Source of the DNA: Atrichornis clamosus
Lineage: Eukaryota > Chordata > Aves > Passeriformes > Menuridae
Reading direction: 5' to 3'
Length of the DNA: 64,000 nt
Assembly: GCA_013400975.1 (NCBI GenBank)
Contig: WBMZ01000188.1
Location: 1-64,000 of the forward strand
The position numbers and the translations under genes are program-made. Below are positions 47,601 to 62,600 of the stretch, one piece after another (the stretch's first letter is position 1; the number at the start of each line of letters is the position of its first letter). The notes beneath the pieces were generated by a model. The model searched no databases and had not been told where the DNA came from. It worked only from the letters and a program-made list of their open reading frames with translations.

Positions 47601-50600
47601 CAAAGAGCCAGATGTCCCTCCAGGGAAAACAGTTTTCCACAACACTGGATTACTCTGATCTCCAACCAGCAGAGGAAACAGAGAAATGCTGCCCAAAAGG
47701 GAGGGTAAATGCCACCCTACTAGTCCTTTTATTTTTAAATTACAAAAATATTCAAGAAGGGACAAGTATGAGAACAGCAAAAAAGCATTTTATGAAGTAA
47801 AAATCCATTTCAAAAAATAATATTGAAAGTTACAAGAATAAAGTTCATCAAGAAAAGTAACAGTTCTGTCTGGCAGCATCACTTCTTCATATGCACTTTG
47901 AGATAACCTGTGTGAGGAGCTACCATGTTTGTAGCACATTAGCTTCCCAAAGAATATTATCATTTCCTACCACCTAATATGTGAGACATCATATTGAAAT
48001 ACATCCTGACATAGCTTTTTTCGTAATTGCATTTATTTTTTTAATTAATTTTTATTAAGGTAGTAATTTATTTAATATTACTATTTAAAATGCTCCTAGA
48101 AGGCAACTATGACAAAATCATAGCTTTAAGCATCTACTGAAAAAAGTTTGAAATATTACTGAGTCTCAAACCCAAAGGAAATACTTACTACAACTGAAGC
48201 CTGAAGCCTGTGGTCTATCACAGCTCCTGATCTCAGATATGCTATGCAGAACTCTGTAGATCCTGGGGTTTAGCAATAATATGTTTCTTTCATAAAGTCC
48301 AGCTTTTTATTTTTAATAACAAAATTGGCCATTTCTGGCCAAAGTGCTGGTCATCAAAAGTGTTGATCTCAAAGCTCAATATTTTTTGATCTCTGGAAAG
48401 TTTCTGATCTATATGATGCCAATGTATACCACAAAATACATACTGCTTTTGGGGTGGGGGGAGTCCAAAGGAGAAAGCCAACCCTAGGTGGAAGTTGACA
48501 GCTGTTCCTGACAAGAAGTGTTTCATCATTACAATTATTGGTATTATTTCATTGCTCACATATTGTTTCACACCTGTGTTATTCGTACGGACAAGAATCT
48601 ACTGCAGTCAAGTTTGGATCTGTGATTATTCAGGGTCCCTTCTTCACATCATGAATAGGAAGGAACAGACAAAAAAGTTGTGATGGTAAATATTTTAGAA
48701 AAATTTAAATATTCCTTTACCATTTCAATTTAAACAATTCAGTAAGCTAGGAGCATGTCTGCCCAGCTCCTAAAAGGGGCACAAGGCAGAAGCACTCCTC
48801 GGCTCCAAACTGTCATGTTGCATTTTCCACTGTTCCAGCGGTTCAAGGCCATTAGTTCTCTTGCCTAGTAGAGAAAGAATCTACAGAGACATGAAAAACG
48901 ATAGAGGAATTAAAGGAACGACTTGGCAAAGAATTGATGATTCTGAGCAATGAGAGTCCTCTGCATTTCCTTTAAAAACCACAGCACGAGGCAGAACTTC
49001 AGCCTGTTGCGCTTGGCCTTGATCCAGCGGAAGGACTCCAAAGGAGCAGAGGAATTCAGTATCCTTTCTCTTTCCATGCAGAAAAGTGACTATCAGCACG
49101 GCTTTGAAAGACATGGACACCACCTGCCAGTCATCACTGAAACCAAGTACAAATGACTCGATGCCTGTCCTCCCTTGTAACGCTCGTTTTCCTGCAGGAA
49201 TCACAGCGATGACACAACCTGACAGGATGCATAGCTCTACATATATCCCCAAATTAATCTACCTCCTCACAGTATCATGAATGAAATAAAAATCTCAAGC
49301 AGTCATGGCAGTGGCAGGAAGAGTAACTAAATCTAAAGTGTTAATTCTAGCTGGTTTATGTTAATCAAGTAGCCTTGCAGAAGGAAACCAATTCAGAGCA
49401 GATTGCATCTTGTACGTTGTAGTGCACTCCTGGAATGTGCAAAGAGGGAGACATGGTGCTACATTTTGAATGGTTTTTTGTAGATTCAAAAAAAAAAAAA
49501 AATTTGCAAGCTCTCCTTGGCTTTTGCTTTTCTTAAACTGTTCCCAGAACCTTAAGGTTATTTAATAATTGTATTAGCAAATCTCTCTAGAGCACTTAAG
49601 GTCAAATTCTCTTCCATAGAGAACTCAGTTCTCAAATGTACGTATTTAAAATAAATATTAAAAAATTCATAGTATTTTAGGTCAAATTTTCCTAATTTTC
49701 TGTACCAACAGAAATAACAGAGATATGTTTATTTGTTACAGTCTTACTCATATAAATTCCTGTAGTTACTTTTTATTTTTATAAACTGGAGGGAAAACTT
49801 TGGAAAAGTCTCCTCCTAAAGTGAGGCGCTTTGGCACCTGATGTCCGCTATGCTTCTTGGAAAAGACTTTTTAACAGAACAGAAAGGCTGCACTGGAGAT
49901 GTGGATTAAGTCCTCCTCAAAAAGCTGCAGCAGCAGCAAATTTGACAATCTCTTCTGAAAGATCTATTCCCTTTCAGTACACAACCAGTATAATTTGGGG
50001 CCAAACCAGTGTGATTTACTTATGGTCAGATAATACTCAAAGCCAACCTTACTTTAAGAACCTTTAACATTTCAGAAATGGGTTTGAAAAAAATGTAACT
50101 TTTTCGTTCAGCATGAAGAAAACAATTATGAATATTAAATATGCAAGATTTCTGATTATTTTTAATAATAATTATATAATGTGCAAAGTCAACATAAGAC
50201 TCATTAAAATGTTAATGTAAAAATAACATTTTTGTATTAGGTATTTACATTTTTAAAAGAGTAAAACCTGAGGTCCTGAATTGGCATATTAAAATAATCC
50301 TCGTCTCCATAGTCTGCATAATACAGAGCTATTGCCTTACCCACATTGGCAGGATCGTAACTGTTGACTCAAACACAAGGGGCAACAGACACAAGCCAGG
50401 TTTGAAGGATGTATAAAGCAGCTTAAATCAAATTACACGGGTATCCTCTTCAGGATCCACATGCTAAACATCAGATTCAGACGTTAAAAAGCATGACTTT
50501 ATCCACTTTTTCTTTATGCAAGAGTAAAGCCCACATGTGTGGGTTATCTATCTCTCTAAAACATGGAAGATCTGATTCCCATCCTGCAAGGTTCAAAGGG

Positions 50601-53600
50601 ATTGGGTAAATACTTCATAACCCCTCTATAATACAGCCCTCTAGAAACCCTTTAATCCATCCTTGGACACCAGAAAAAATAGTTGGTGAAAGTATAAATA
50701 AAATATACCTCGACCCCTTGCTAAGCCACTGCATGAAAAATGGAAAACATGAAATGTACTCTCTTATCAGTGGCTGTTTTGGTCATCACCTATCATGAAC
50801 TACATGATTTCCTAAGGAATATCCAAGGCTTGTCATGGGTAAATTTAATGTATAGATTTAATAATATCCTAGATAAGAACAGAGAGTGTGTTTAATTACT
50901 TTATAGATGTTAGTAAAGTGGAAGAAGCTACTTGCACATATTGGAAATCAGTCAAAAAATTCAGATTAATCTTCACAAATCAAAGACTCATCCTGACAAG
51001 TAAAATACAACTCCATAAGGTCAATGAAAGCCTCCAAAGTGTAGGAACGATTGCACAAATGCACCATAAGAACCAAGCAGTAAGAGAATACAACCAGATC
51101 CTTCCTCTAAACGGTCCAACAAGTCTGTCTTGACTACCTGTTCTTCTGCCTTCACCTTCTGTGCACAGGACACTACAGAGTTTTATTCTTTCACCTTTTC
51201 TGTTCAACAAGCCTAATCAACTTGGTTGTAGTTTGAGTACAGTGGGATAGAACATTTTTTGAGATTTGGTTTTATAGTGGAGACTTAAAACACATGCTTA
51301 CAAAGGTATCAGTTTAATTAATTCCTGTGAGTTTAGTAACTTTTTTTCTCAGATTACTTTAAAACATTGCTACAGGCATAGAAAGTGATGCATGGAAAAC
51401 CTTGATAACATCAGAAAGGCTGCTTTCTATTTATAGTTAAATATTACAGACACCCATATCTTACTAATCACGACCAGCTTAAAATGCGCACTCTGCTGAT
51501 TTTTGGTTTTCCAAATTTGGACATTTTTAGATTACCAACATGAAATTTACCTTGAAGTACATAAATATTTAAGCAGGGATAGTTTACCTTTTCTGGTGGG
51601 TGTATAATAAACAGTTTAACCATCATCTATATACAGGCTGTTTTGTTCTCCATCTAAAGAGACAATCACCTTTTATCCTTTTCCTTTTTTTTCTTCGTTT
51701 CAGTGCTATTAGGAAACTATTCACAAGTGCAACCCCAAACAATACTGTGCAGTAATTATGACTAAATGACAAAGAGATGCGAACAATTACTGAGCCCATT
51801 TTGAAACCCTACACTAATAAAGTCATTAGATGCTGCCCTTGCCATGAGCCTCCTAAAAGCTTCTGAAGTTACAAGAACACACGGCATTGTTCGTTAGGAC
51901 AATTGCTGCTGGCAGAATGCAAACCTTGAGTTAAACCATGCTGCAAATTGATCTTGACATTCTGTTAAGACCGCCACTAAAATCAAAAGCAAAGGAGAAA
52001 AGGAGAAAATGAGCGGGTGGGATGTAATCATGGAACAGAAGGGTTCCCTCCTCACCTTCTTTCCTCTTCCTCCTCAAAACAAACCATACAGAAAATGACA
52101 AACTCGCCTGGTGTTTGAGAACCTTTATTTTTAAAACAGCAATTAGACTTTTGACCTGTTTTTATTGACTGGCACTGTATTGCTATTAAAGTAAATTAAA
52201 TAAAATATTGCAGAATACAATAGAAAAGGTTTTCACACTGTTCTGTGAAACTTGTTAAGGATTTAGTGCCTAAAGAACACATCCAACAGTTTTGCAAGCA
52301 ACATATGCAGAATCTGCGGCCGCTCCTGAAGAGGCAGCGAGAAATTAACTCACCTCTCCAGCTCTCACAGACCCCACACCTGCAATATATTTGCTGAAGG
52401 ATCAAATGGGATTGGGGAGCTGGAGTAATATGGTCAACTGGTCTTCATCCAGGCATGCATCATTCAGTAGGTTAGAATTAAGGGTCAGCAACTGTGAATA
52501 TGGCTAATTACTAGATGACGGAAATTGCAGGTGAAGACAACCTGCTGCTGAGAAGCACTTTGGTGAATTACTCTTTCCTAAGCTTAAGCAAAGTGGAAAA
52601 ACTATCGTTTGAACATTAAAACTAACAAGTACCTGTCATCAGAGCTGAGAAAAGTTGGCAACGCCTTGAAATACGGTGCCCAAGGGCAACGATACCCAAA
52701 GCTAAAAAGGTGTTACAGACATTCCAGCCACTGTCTTCTGGTTTGGGTTCTGCTTTGCTTGTCAGACACTGCATATGCTGGAAAGCTCTTTATATTATGC
52801 ATTATCTATGTTTGTAAATGCTGTGCGTGCAAATATAAGGTACGTGTGCACGTGTATCTATATATATCACTATATATCTTCCCTGGATACAAATATATTG
52901 ATGCATATTAATGAATTAACAAAAACAGTTAGGCATGTGTTTGCATAAATATATACACCTCTCATACACATGCACAAAGTTATATTGGAACAATGGTAGC
53001 GACTCAACTCTTTGAAGTCAAAAAGTGTCAGAACTATAGCTGCTCATGTCTGCCTCTCCTGCTTATCTATCCCCTAACCCCTCTGGAAAGCTGAGGAATT
53101 GCTTGGCCCAAGTGATGGCCCGATGCAGCTGCGTGCTTGGGCCAAATGCTAGGGCCAGAATTGCCAGCACCACTGCATCCAAACCCCACTACTACTGCCC
53201 TGATACCTCCCTGCATATTTCTGCTGTTGGAGTGGCATGGTAGCAATCTTCACAGCAAGCAACTAAAAGGAAACAGTGATTTTTATAATCTCATGATTCA
53301 CCTCAAATTGAGTGGAATATATCAAGAGCTAAAGTAAAAGATATACATGTAGCTTTGTGGCCTTTTTCCTCCTTGGATCATGAACAATAAATCACAAGAA
53401 TATTCCACACAGTTGCTCACTAAACTGAAGTCTAAACTACAGGAGATTAAGATTTCATGTATGCTCCTTAACATTATTATAAAGACACCTTGTTATTTCC
53501 CTAAATGATGGCTAATTATTTTATTATATTTTTAGATATTTATATATAATGTTTTTGTTCCTTTATTTTGATTTTATTGTGATTAATGAAAAGATTCATA

Positions 53601-56447
53601 GTCACAGAACTTAGTGGAAGTGACTGCTCCCTTACCTGCAAACCTTATGTCAGACGCAATGAAAACCTGCATCAGCCAAAACTAAACCTCCTTTGAGCTG
53701 TATTAACTAGACTTTCCCTTCATTTTGACAAAGGAACAGTCCTGAGTGGCTGCAGTCAGAAATTTTTTTGTTGTAATGCTTATCTCTTGCACTACTGCTG
53801 ACAGGTACCCAGTGCTCACATACTAAGAAACACATTAAAAATTGGGAAAAATGATTAGATTTTGGAGCTGGTTCTGTTCTACAGTGTTCAGGATGGACCC
53901 CATAACATTAATGAGGAAAATGGAAACAACGATCAGGACTAATTTTGGAATAGAATAACATCCACAGATCAGAATATTCAGAAAAATTTTTGGCTTATAT
54001 GAGGAAAGTCTTTATATCTGTTTGAATTTATTCATGCAATTCTACAGTACTGAAACCGTGCCTTTTACTACTGACACTGAGGTGTCCTTATTGATTGCAG
54101 TAAATCAAGTGGGCCTGATTCCTCTGCTGTCCCATCCTGTCTTTTCCAGCATTTTTACAATGCAATTGTGAGAGTACAAATGTGCTGCTCTTGGGCTACA
54201 CCAGCGTGCAAACACCAGTTCCTTCTGTTGTCGCTGTTGTCTTCTCACCGTTCAAATAAAAAGCTACATTTAACTGTACTCACAGGGATACAGAACAGAA
54301 TGGGCTCCAAGACCACTGCCACCGTGTCACATGAAGGGCAGCAATTAAACAGAGGGCCTGAGTGTTTATTTAGGGGAATGCCCACAGTGCATTGGCACTT
54401 TCCAAAGGCAGAAGGAAGCATCATGCTCCCTCTGAAGAAATCACAGTCTAAGGAGCAGGGTGTGACACTAAACACAACTGAGAAATTATTCTAATTCGAG
54501 CCAGCATGCCTTGTTTACCCTTGACTATTTTTTGACCTCACTGTTAATATGACAGGTTCTTTGTTGTTGTTAACAGAAAGTAAAAAAAAATGAAGGCTTA
54601 AAAACCCTATCGTCCGGCACAATCGGTGACTAAGTTCATTGAGACCAGCTATAAAGCCTTAAACAAGCCCTTTATTTTGTGTTTTAAGAAGTGTCATAAG
54701 GAGTTAATAGGACACAGCTGTACAGGCTCTTTCTAACAAGCAGCTTCTGTCGCTTTGGTCACCACAGGTGTCTGTGTAACCTGCAAACTCTTATTACTAG
54801 TGTATCAAAGTTGTGCTACTTAATAGATTTCTTTAGTAAAACACAACAAAGCAATTACATGGCTGTTGATCGTCAGTCATAAAAAACCCTCAAACACAGT
54901 TTTTCAAAAGAAACTACACTGCAATTTTTTGTCATTGTAAAATAAAAGAAACTAGAGAATTAAATAGGAAAGCAGACAATAGAACAGCAGGTAGTCAACT
55001 GAACTTAGCCACTACAGATGGTTTAGAAATAGTGTTTCCTTCTACACCAACTTGTGGGATAAAAGAAAAGGAGGAGGCTCCTTATTGCCCATGAATGGCA
55101 ATACCAAAAGACTTAAGCAACTTTCCAGTCTATGTATTTGGTCCCATGAAAGAACCTAGATGTTTCTTTTTCCTCTCTTACTTTTTTCTTTTTTAGAAAC
55201 TTTTAATCTGTTTTTGCAATTGCTTTTTTCCATAATCTTTTACGCTTCTCTAGAATAACAAACTAGAAACATTGCTGCTGATCCCTCCAAAGACAAAATG
55301 CAGAAGGTCAAGTGAGGAATTCCTGAGAAACACAAGTGTCATTTAAAAAGTGCACTAGAAAGAGAGATTATTCCATTATCTTAGCTCACTTCAGTAAAGA
55401 AATATTAACTATAATTTACATAATGAAGAACAGAAATGCATAAATGCTCTATTCTAATAATCCACAAGAGAAAGAAACATAAATGTACAATTTTCATTGT
55501 TCAATAATCACTAGAATTGTGTAAAGAAGTGGCAGCCCTTCAGCAGACTGTTGCATTTTTTGGTCAAAAGTTAGAATAACTCTAATTATAGTAATATATA
55601 AGGTATTATTCTGGCAAGATATTATCCAGTCATCTTCTGGATAAATAAAGGTTATGAAATGAGGTCTAAGTTAGAAATCCAACCAAGTTTGATTCCTAAA
55701 TGTAATAAGAATAATAATAAAATCATTATTTTCAGTAGATTATGATCAACTGATAAACAACTAAAGAAGAGAGGCATTAGTATAACGGTAAGAAAATTAG
55801 TTGGTAAAACAAAAAAAATGTAGAAGGAGGTGGAATCTACAGTTTTAATGCCTTTACTTATCAGCAAAATGATGGCCTCTCGAAGACATAAAATAGCTTT
55901 TATTATATTAAAACCAAAATATCGGAATATTACCAAAGGAATATTCTGTAAGGAAACTGTAGTTCAAAAAAGTTCATATGAATTGCAAGCACTTATTTCT
56001 TTGCATAACCTGTTCTTAATACTAATTTATCACATGAATGTGATTTTTAAAGGAAGACTTTCATTACACAACAGCAGTTATTACCCCAGACAGCTCTCAT
56101 GCAGTTACACCAACGTACACACAATTAGTGTCATATAATATTTTGGCACTGCAATGCAAAACTCACAAGACACATTCCTAGAATTATGTTTGAAAATCAA
56201 TTAAAAGAAGAAAAAGGAAATAATTTCTTCAATTATATTTTCCTGCACAGAAATAAGAAGTCACTTTCTGATGAAAGCAAGGCCAGTCCAATTCTCATGA
56301 ATATCAGCCAGCACAGCTTCATTGATCAGCTGAAAATGAGCACGAAGTTTTAGTTCAAACAGGTATCAAGCAACAAAAGATTTGATAGCCAGAGGTAAGG
56401 GCCTTCCTTGAGAAAAGCTGCTCCACTCACAGTCCAAAGAGTCTTAC
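44651..56447 (-). other. FAF1: FAF1 intron, 11.8 kb, with one candidate regulatory block
   Basis: The donor is GTAAGA next to 56447 and the acceptor CCCCACAAG is at 44651. Most of the intron is unremarkable AT-rich DNA, with a poly-A run near 49488 and an alternating AT-rich stretch near 52857-52880. A motif-dense block at 51740-51990 is listed separately. A 123-residue minus-strand open frame at 48881-49252 has no domain I recognise and no splice logic, and is not called. Confidence 0.85.
51740..51990. promoter_or_regulatory. Candidate element with paired SOX-type cores in a FAF1 intron
   Basis: ATTGT at 51886-51890 and ACAAT at 51899-51903 form an inverted pair of SOX-type cores, 8 bases apart, in the context CATTGTTC and GGACAATTG. 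Nearby are GTAATTATGAC near 51751, ACTAATAAAG near 51811 and ATGCAAAC near 51918. Complexity is higher than in the flanks and CpG occurs in ACGGC and TTCGTTAG. Interpretation as an enhancer is inference. Confidence 0.3.
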
Positions 56448-56602
56448 CTTGCTCTGTTTGCTTCTTTTGTCATGTCCCATGCCCAGGTTATGAAGTTCTG
56501 ACTCAGGTAGGAGACAATAGATTCAGCACAAAGCATTTGTGAGCAGAAGACATTGGTTAGTACACTTTCATCATGGTGGAGGTAGATAGCAAGAAGCTTT
56601 CT
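56448..56602 (-). CDS. FAF1: FAF1 coding exon: N-terminal half of the UAS domain (first exon in window)
   Basis: This 155-base exon starts in phase 0 after acceptor CTTTTCCAG and ends two bases into an Arg codon at donor GTAAGA. The peptide begins RKLLAIYLHHDES and continues VLTNVFCSQMLCAESIVSYL and NFITWAWDMTKEANR. It is the first strand and helix of the UAS thioredoxin-like domain, and the HHDES turn and the WAWD strand are hallmarks of the FAF family. The first residue corresponds to about position 372 if the protein has the usual 650 residues, since 279 codons remain to the stop. The upstream part (UBA, two ubiquitin-like domains and the start of UAS) lies outside the window. Small differences from human (MTKEAN for LTKDSN) are conservative. 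Confidence 0.97.
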
Positions 56603-59600
56603 CTGGAAAAGACATGAGAAGAGATCAGTGAAAGGTTTCTCAGCCTACTTAGCTGCAGCAGATTTGTGTGTTAGCACCCCGATGGGGTTTACTGAGGTTG
56701 ACAAGTATCTCAACTTGCACACACAAAAAATAACTAGCAGATTTCAAGTCAAATTGTCCATCCCTTCAAATCTTTAAATATTCTCAATGCTTCCTAATAT
56801 TTTATTTCAAGTACCAAAATATACTGTATATTATATGCTTAGAACATGAAAATAACAACATCTGAATGAAAAACAAAAACCTTATTAACAGACCTAAGAA
56901 ACGAGTGAAACTTTTAGGCTTGCTGCCCAATAAAGGTAACATTTGGAACAATTTCCTGAGCAAGGAGCACATGTCTTGATAGGACAGCATTTATCACACA
57001 AAACAATTACAAACAACCTGAAAAAACAAGGACAGTGCATTGCTATCACCACCTCTGTAGCCAAATAAAGAGGCAAATGAGTAAGTAACAACACAGCTGC
57101 CTGCAGACCCAAAAGCTGTAGCTCAATATGCTGGATATTCTGGCAGATCTCCATCCAGCCAAATCATGTGGGGAGCCCCACAGCACATCGCCCTCTCACC
57201 TACCTCACTGAAAAGGTGGCCAGGCATTGGAACAGGCTGCCCAGGGAAGTGGTGGATACACCATCCCTGGAAGTGTTAAAAGGCGTGTGCACGGGGCACC
57301 TGGGGACACGGGTTAATGGTGGACACGTGGCACTCGGTTAATGCTTGGACTTGGTGTCTTGGAGTCTTTTCCAACCTTAACAATTCTATCACTACATGTT
57401 GAGATGGTGTCTACAGCCCCTTGAAACAAAATATTCTGTGCTGTGTTCTTCTGAAACCCTATCAAGTAAAATTTGGGCCTCACTGCCAGCACTGCTTAGA
57501 CCTGTGCTATGTCCCCATCACAATCCCAGACCACCTTTTGGAAAGCAAATCTATGTGTATGCAAATACAGAAATCAGGCTGCAAAATACAGGGAGACTAC
57601 GAGCTGGTTAAGGACTGTGATTCTGCATCTGGCATTCAATGAATTATAAATATAATTCAGAAAATTACAGCTTTGCATTCCCCCATACCCATATAAATTA
57701 CTTACTTTATTTTAAAATAGCACTTGAACATATTTGCTAAGATGATACGGTAAGTGCTATTTTCAGACTTTTATTTAAAGCTATTTCAAATCTCTTCATC
57801 AGAAGTAACACTGAACCCTAGATATTGGTGTGTATTGATACAGCAAGACATGGGATGCAATTTTGAGACAAGCTGTCTTTGCAAAAAGAAAAAAACCCTG
57901 TATGACTCTTAACTCATATACTGGCTTTGGATAAAATTTAATGACTGTTTATAAAAGGAACATCTGAACATTCGACTTTGGGAAAGGGATTAGTAATTTG
58001 CATTCCTGTTTGTCTAATTTAATTTAAATGTTCTTCAGAACCACATACACATGTGCCAGGAAGGGCCATTAATAAGCCCAACATGCAGAGATCCACATAA
58101 GTGCAGCCAACAATGTTGACTGAAACTAAACTTGAAAATCCAGGGCACTGATGCACAATATCATGCAATAAAACAGCATTTCTGTGGTGATATTTAATTT
58201 AAAAAGAAGAAAGAGGCAGGGGAAGATCAGGCACTGTCTGTTTTTGAGGATCAGCCGTTCTGCATTTCAAAGCGTCGATCCCTGCAATATCCAGGTTACT
58301 GTGCTAGAATCTCGACTATTATATAGCAGTTGTAAGAGAGGGAGGGCAAAGATGTGTTTACTCAGTGATTAGGGCCTTAGAATAAGCCTCTAGCTCCTAG
58401 AGAGACAGCTCACCACTTATTCATTTGGACCAATTCACAAAGCCTAGAAAGATTAAACATCCATGCTGAGAAGACAAGCGAATGCAGACGGTGAAAAAGA
58501 AATAAAAATTCTTTAAAAACTCTGAGATGACTTCATTATTTTTTCCACAAGGAAACTTTAGGAAAGTGTTTAGTTAGAGAAAAACCCACATTGACCTCTC
58601 TCTAAACCCTTAATCTTTCCTTTGTGGTGGCACTGCTTTGTGGTAAGCGGATGGCTTTGCTCTCCTCTTTTCACTGGGAGCGGACAGAAAAAAAGGCTCT
58701 TGAGAAACACTTTTACTTCCAAAGAAACAACCCCATGAAACTGTTAAATATGAGATTCCATACAACAGAATGTTTCAAAATATGTACAGTTTTAGGCTTA
58801 AAGATTTAGGGACAAATTTTAGTCAACAGAACAGGCACAAACACAATGGAGGTTTACACTGAGTTACTTCCCAAGGCAATGTAAATTTTGTTGCATCAAC
58901 AAATCTCACTGTGCAAAGACTAAACTCCATCACATATAAAAGACTGTATTTGTGTCTGATAATTCATTCAAAATGTTAGGGTGGGCACAGGCATACTGCT
59001 ATGACAATTGCAAAGAGGTAGCAGGAGAAACTGAAATGCTGAAAACGTAATTTTGAAAAATCTTAGTGGAAGTCAGGGGTATTTTTTCTTGGAAAAATGC
59101 ACGATTGTAAAAGGCACACAGTTTGGAGTTTGTTGTTTTTGCTATTGTTGTGTGGGTTTGTTTTCATGTTTATTTTACCTACCCATGGTAGCACATATTT
59201 ATAAGCAAATTTTGGTTGTGTTTACTTCAAGCCTTTGAAAAATCAGAGTAAATTCTAGGATTCTATTATGACTAATACCAGGTATTTTTCAGTCAGTACT
59301 ATTAAAATAGGCTTACAATACTGTTGAACAGTCTTGAATTTCATAAAAGAAGCCTACTAATGGAGCACTAGACTGTTCTGTGTTGGATTTCTCAAAAATA
59401 CAACTCAGAGGTTATATACTTGGTATGAAATTTTAACAAAAAAAAAATACATTGGGGAAGAACTTTTACTAGGCCCTATGAAGGTATGGGATACCAAAAG
59501 AGGTTTTAAGTATGGAATCCTTGACAGACTTCCCAAGGCCTTAGGGCTTCAGGAACTTAAGCCACCAAGGGATGTATTTTTGAGAGTATGTGCATGCTTA

Positions 59601-62600
59601 AGACCAGGCAGACATACACTGGAATTTTTGGTAGGGGCCTGGATTTACGAAGGTGCTCAGGGAGTGTAAATCTCATCAATGCCAGTACGACTCAAGGCCC
59701 TAAAAGCCTGAACCCTAAGGTCCAGGTTTCATTTTACTTCAGAGGAAAAGGCCATGAGGGCAAGGGACCTCTTGGATGGAATATTCCTGGCATCCTTGGA
59801 AGGAAACATGGGCTGCAGAAGGACACTGTACTGCAGGAGGGCAGCCCCCTGAGAGGCACAGTCCTCCCAGCTGCAGCCTGGCACCATGGCACCTCTCTGC
59901 CACGTCCCCCAAAGCACAGCAGACCCCTGCCACAGAAACTGGTGCACCTGACAGAGATCTGACACTCATGTTCACTCCCACACGTGAGACAAACATCTCA
60001 AAGATCTGTCTTATGCACCAAAATGGGTCAGGACTCCACTTGGCTATTTTTGCATTTTGGAGCTTCAGAGAAGTTAATGCACTTTGTACAGAATTAAAAG
60101 AAATGAAGGAAAAGTGGTCACTAAGACAAAAAGAAACACGTATCTACCTTCATGAGGTGTCTGAATTGGTATCACTGGGTAACGGGACTCTCAAGCTTCT
60201 CAGTCAGTTCCTAATACTTTTTATAACTTAGATACCTCAGAAGAATATGAACTTGAATGGGAATAGCAATACAGTCATAATGGTCAGCAAAACCACAGAC
60301 CCAAATGGTTATTTGTGAATCTCAGGTTTACAAGTTCAAGTAATGACTGAGACAGAAAAGTTCATGATGTAACAGCTGCTAGAGGCATGAATGTCCTTTC
60401 CAGCTGGTAGGCTAACAAATCAAGATCTTAATTTTTTCCTCTAAGTTTTACGTAATGAGAGCTGTTTCAAATGAACAAAGGGACACATTTGCACTTCTTT
60501 AAGCCTTTGAAGTGCACAATCTGATCCTCCCCGTTTAAGGTGATCTTGGTGCTCATAGGATCAGTCTTCTTGGACACAGCTACTTTATCCCACAATCCTT
60601 TTTTCCCTATGCAGAAAGCCAACCTTCTCTAACACTGAGGTGATACACCTCTGAATTTACTCCACTTTGAAAAAGGATCAAAGCAGGAATAGGGCAGATG
60701 CAGATTCATAGGAAGCCTTGTCTGTGTATTACACATAACAGAACAAAATCTGCTGAAGAGAAGCATTATTAAACTCCCCTGCACCAGTGAAAGGAAAGGA
60801 GACAGACACCAAAGACAAAGAGCCAAGGGGCACTAACCAGCCTCTAGTGTTGTAGAAGGGATCTGAAATAAACTTTTCTCCACAGGTTCCTAAAGTGGGA
60901 ATGAAATGATCCCTTTAACCTTCCGATCCCATATTTTCTAGTATACATGGCATAAGACATCCCCAAACCAATCCCTAATTTAATCTTTCCGTAATTTTAC
61001 TTTTCAGTAAAACATCAATCTCAAAAATCTATCAATGACAAAGAATCCATGTGAACCAAACAGCTACCCACTCTCCCAGGTAAAGGTGTGTTAAAGCCTG
61101 ATTTAGTCTACTTTCATCTTCTAACTATTTGATCCTATTATACTGTTGTATCTCTATTTCAATCAATTGCACTTGTAGTGGTATCTTACATAATGCAAAT
61201 AGTATCCAGTAATTAACACCAAACTCAAGTAAGATCTATAATCACAAGCTTTGAAAGGGGAGAAAATGTAGAGTGTGGCAGACAATTTCAAAAAACATCC
61301 ATTATTTAGTATCAAATACAGAGGATGCTGAAGACAAACCCATACCCAGGAGCAACCCTATAGATATGAAAGATGAAGTAATTCTTCAGATATGAAGAAC
61401 GAGGGGTGTGTAGGCACACAGTGAGACTACCAAGCTGGTATGTTGAAGCAAAAATTTCTAAACAGTAATTATCCACAAACTCAGAAATAATTTACAAATT
61501 AAAGGACAGCACTGCTAACACACATCAGACAAGACTGGAAAGAAAATGTAGGTGACTAACATGGGACTTAACCGGAGCACATGTACTGACATTTACCATG
61601 GTGCAGCTGCTTCACTCTTCCTGAAAACCTAGAATTGTATTTCTATACCTCTCCTTCAGTTTCAACCAGACCATGCAGACTAGTGTTCCGGTTATTTATG
61701 TTTAATCAGAATCTGTAACGTAGTAATTTCTCTATCTGTAATCTTTAGTAAGTTCAGTATAAACTTAATTAGCTGAAATAATAAGGGACACTTTTTTGAG
61801 TTTCACAGATAAAAACAATACTACAAAAAAGCCCTGTATGAAGGAATATTCGGCTACCACCAAGGAAAAAAAAAGATTTTATTTGAACATGTCAAGTCAT
61901 GGAAGGAGCATACTTTCCTCTAGGTATTCAGGAAATAAAGAACCCATATGTGAGAGGGATGGTGCTGCCACTATATTGAACCTAAAAGACAGAACTCAAG
62001 GAGAAGAAAAACACGGTTCATTTTCAGAATGCAGGAATATATATTGAGGTGACAATACCAATCTGTGCTAAGAGAGATGTTTCACATATTTATTAAAAGT
62101 CAGTGGACAGAAAGGTTGAGAGAGGAGCAGGAGGTGAGCTGACAGAGGTATATAAAGATAAGAGCTCCTGAAAAGGCAAAGCCAATGTCTTTATTCTTTC
62201 TCATAATAAAAGAGTAGCAACCACCTATAAAAATGAAAAGACAAACAAACTCCAATAAAGAAAATACTTCAGTATTATTCACATATATATCTCTGTGAGA
62301 TTCAATATAGCTATTAAAATCCAGTATTAATAACAAAACCACCCTAAGTTAGGATAAAACCCCCGATGTCTCGGAACACAAGACACCCACAAACTGCTTT
62401 CAGGCACAAAGAAAACTCCCCCAAACATCTTGTTAAGAACTGTCCATTATAAGATTTCTTCCATGGCATCAGGTGCAGTGATTCCTATGGCAGTGTAGTT
62501 ACCTGAGCAAGAGTTCTTCAGAAACTAATGGAACAGAGAAACTCTTCTTTGCAATTGGCACTATAAAGGAAGACTTTCACAAAAAACAGCTTAATTGTTA

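Noticed and set aside
48881..49252. 123-residue minus-strand open frame, considered as a processed pseudogene
   Set aside because: Higher GC made it look exon-like, but no frame gives a recognisable protein and there is no poly-A tail or target duplication.
62440..62580. Possible upstream FAF1 exon with a CTCAG|GTAACT donor on the minus strand
   Set aside because: The translated sequence does not match the FAF1 segment preceding the UAS exon in any frame.
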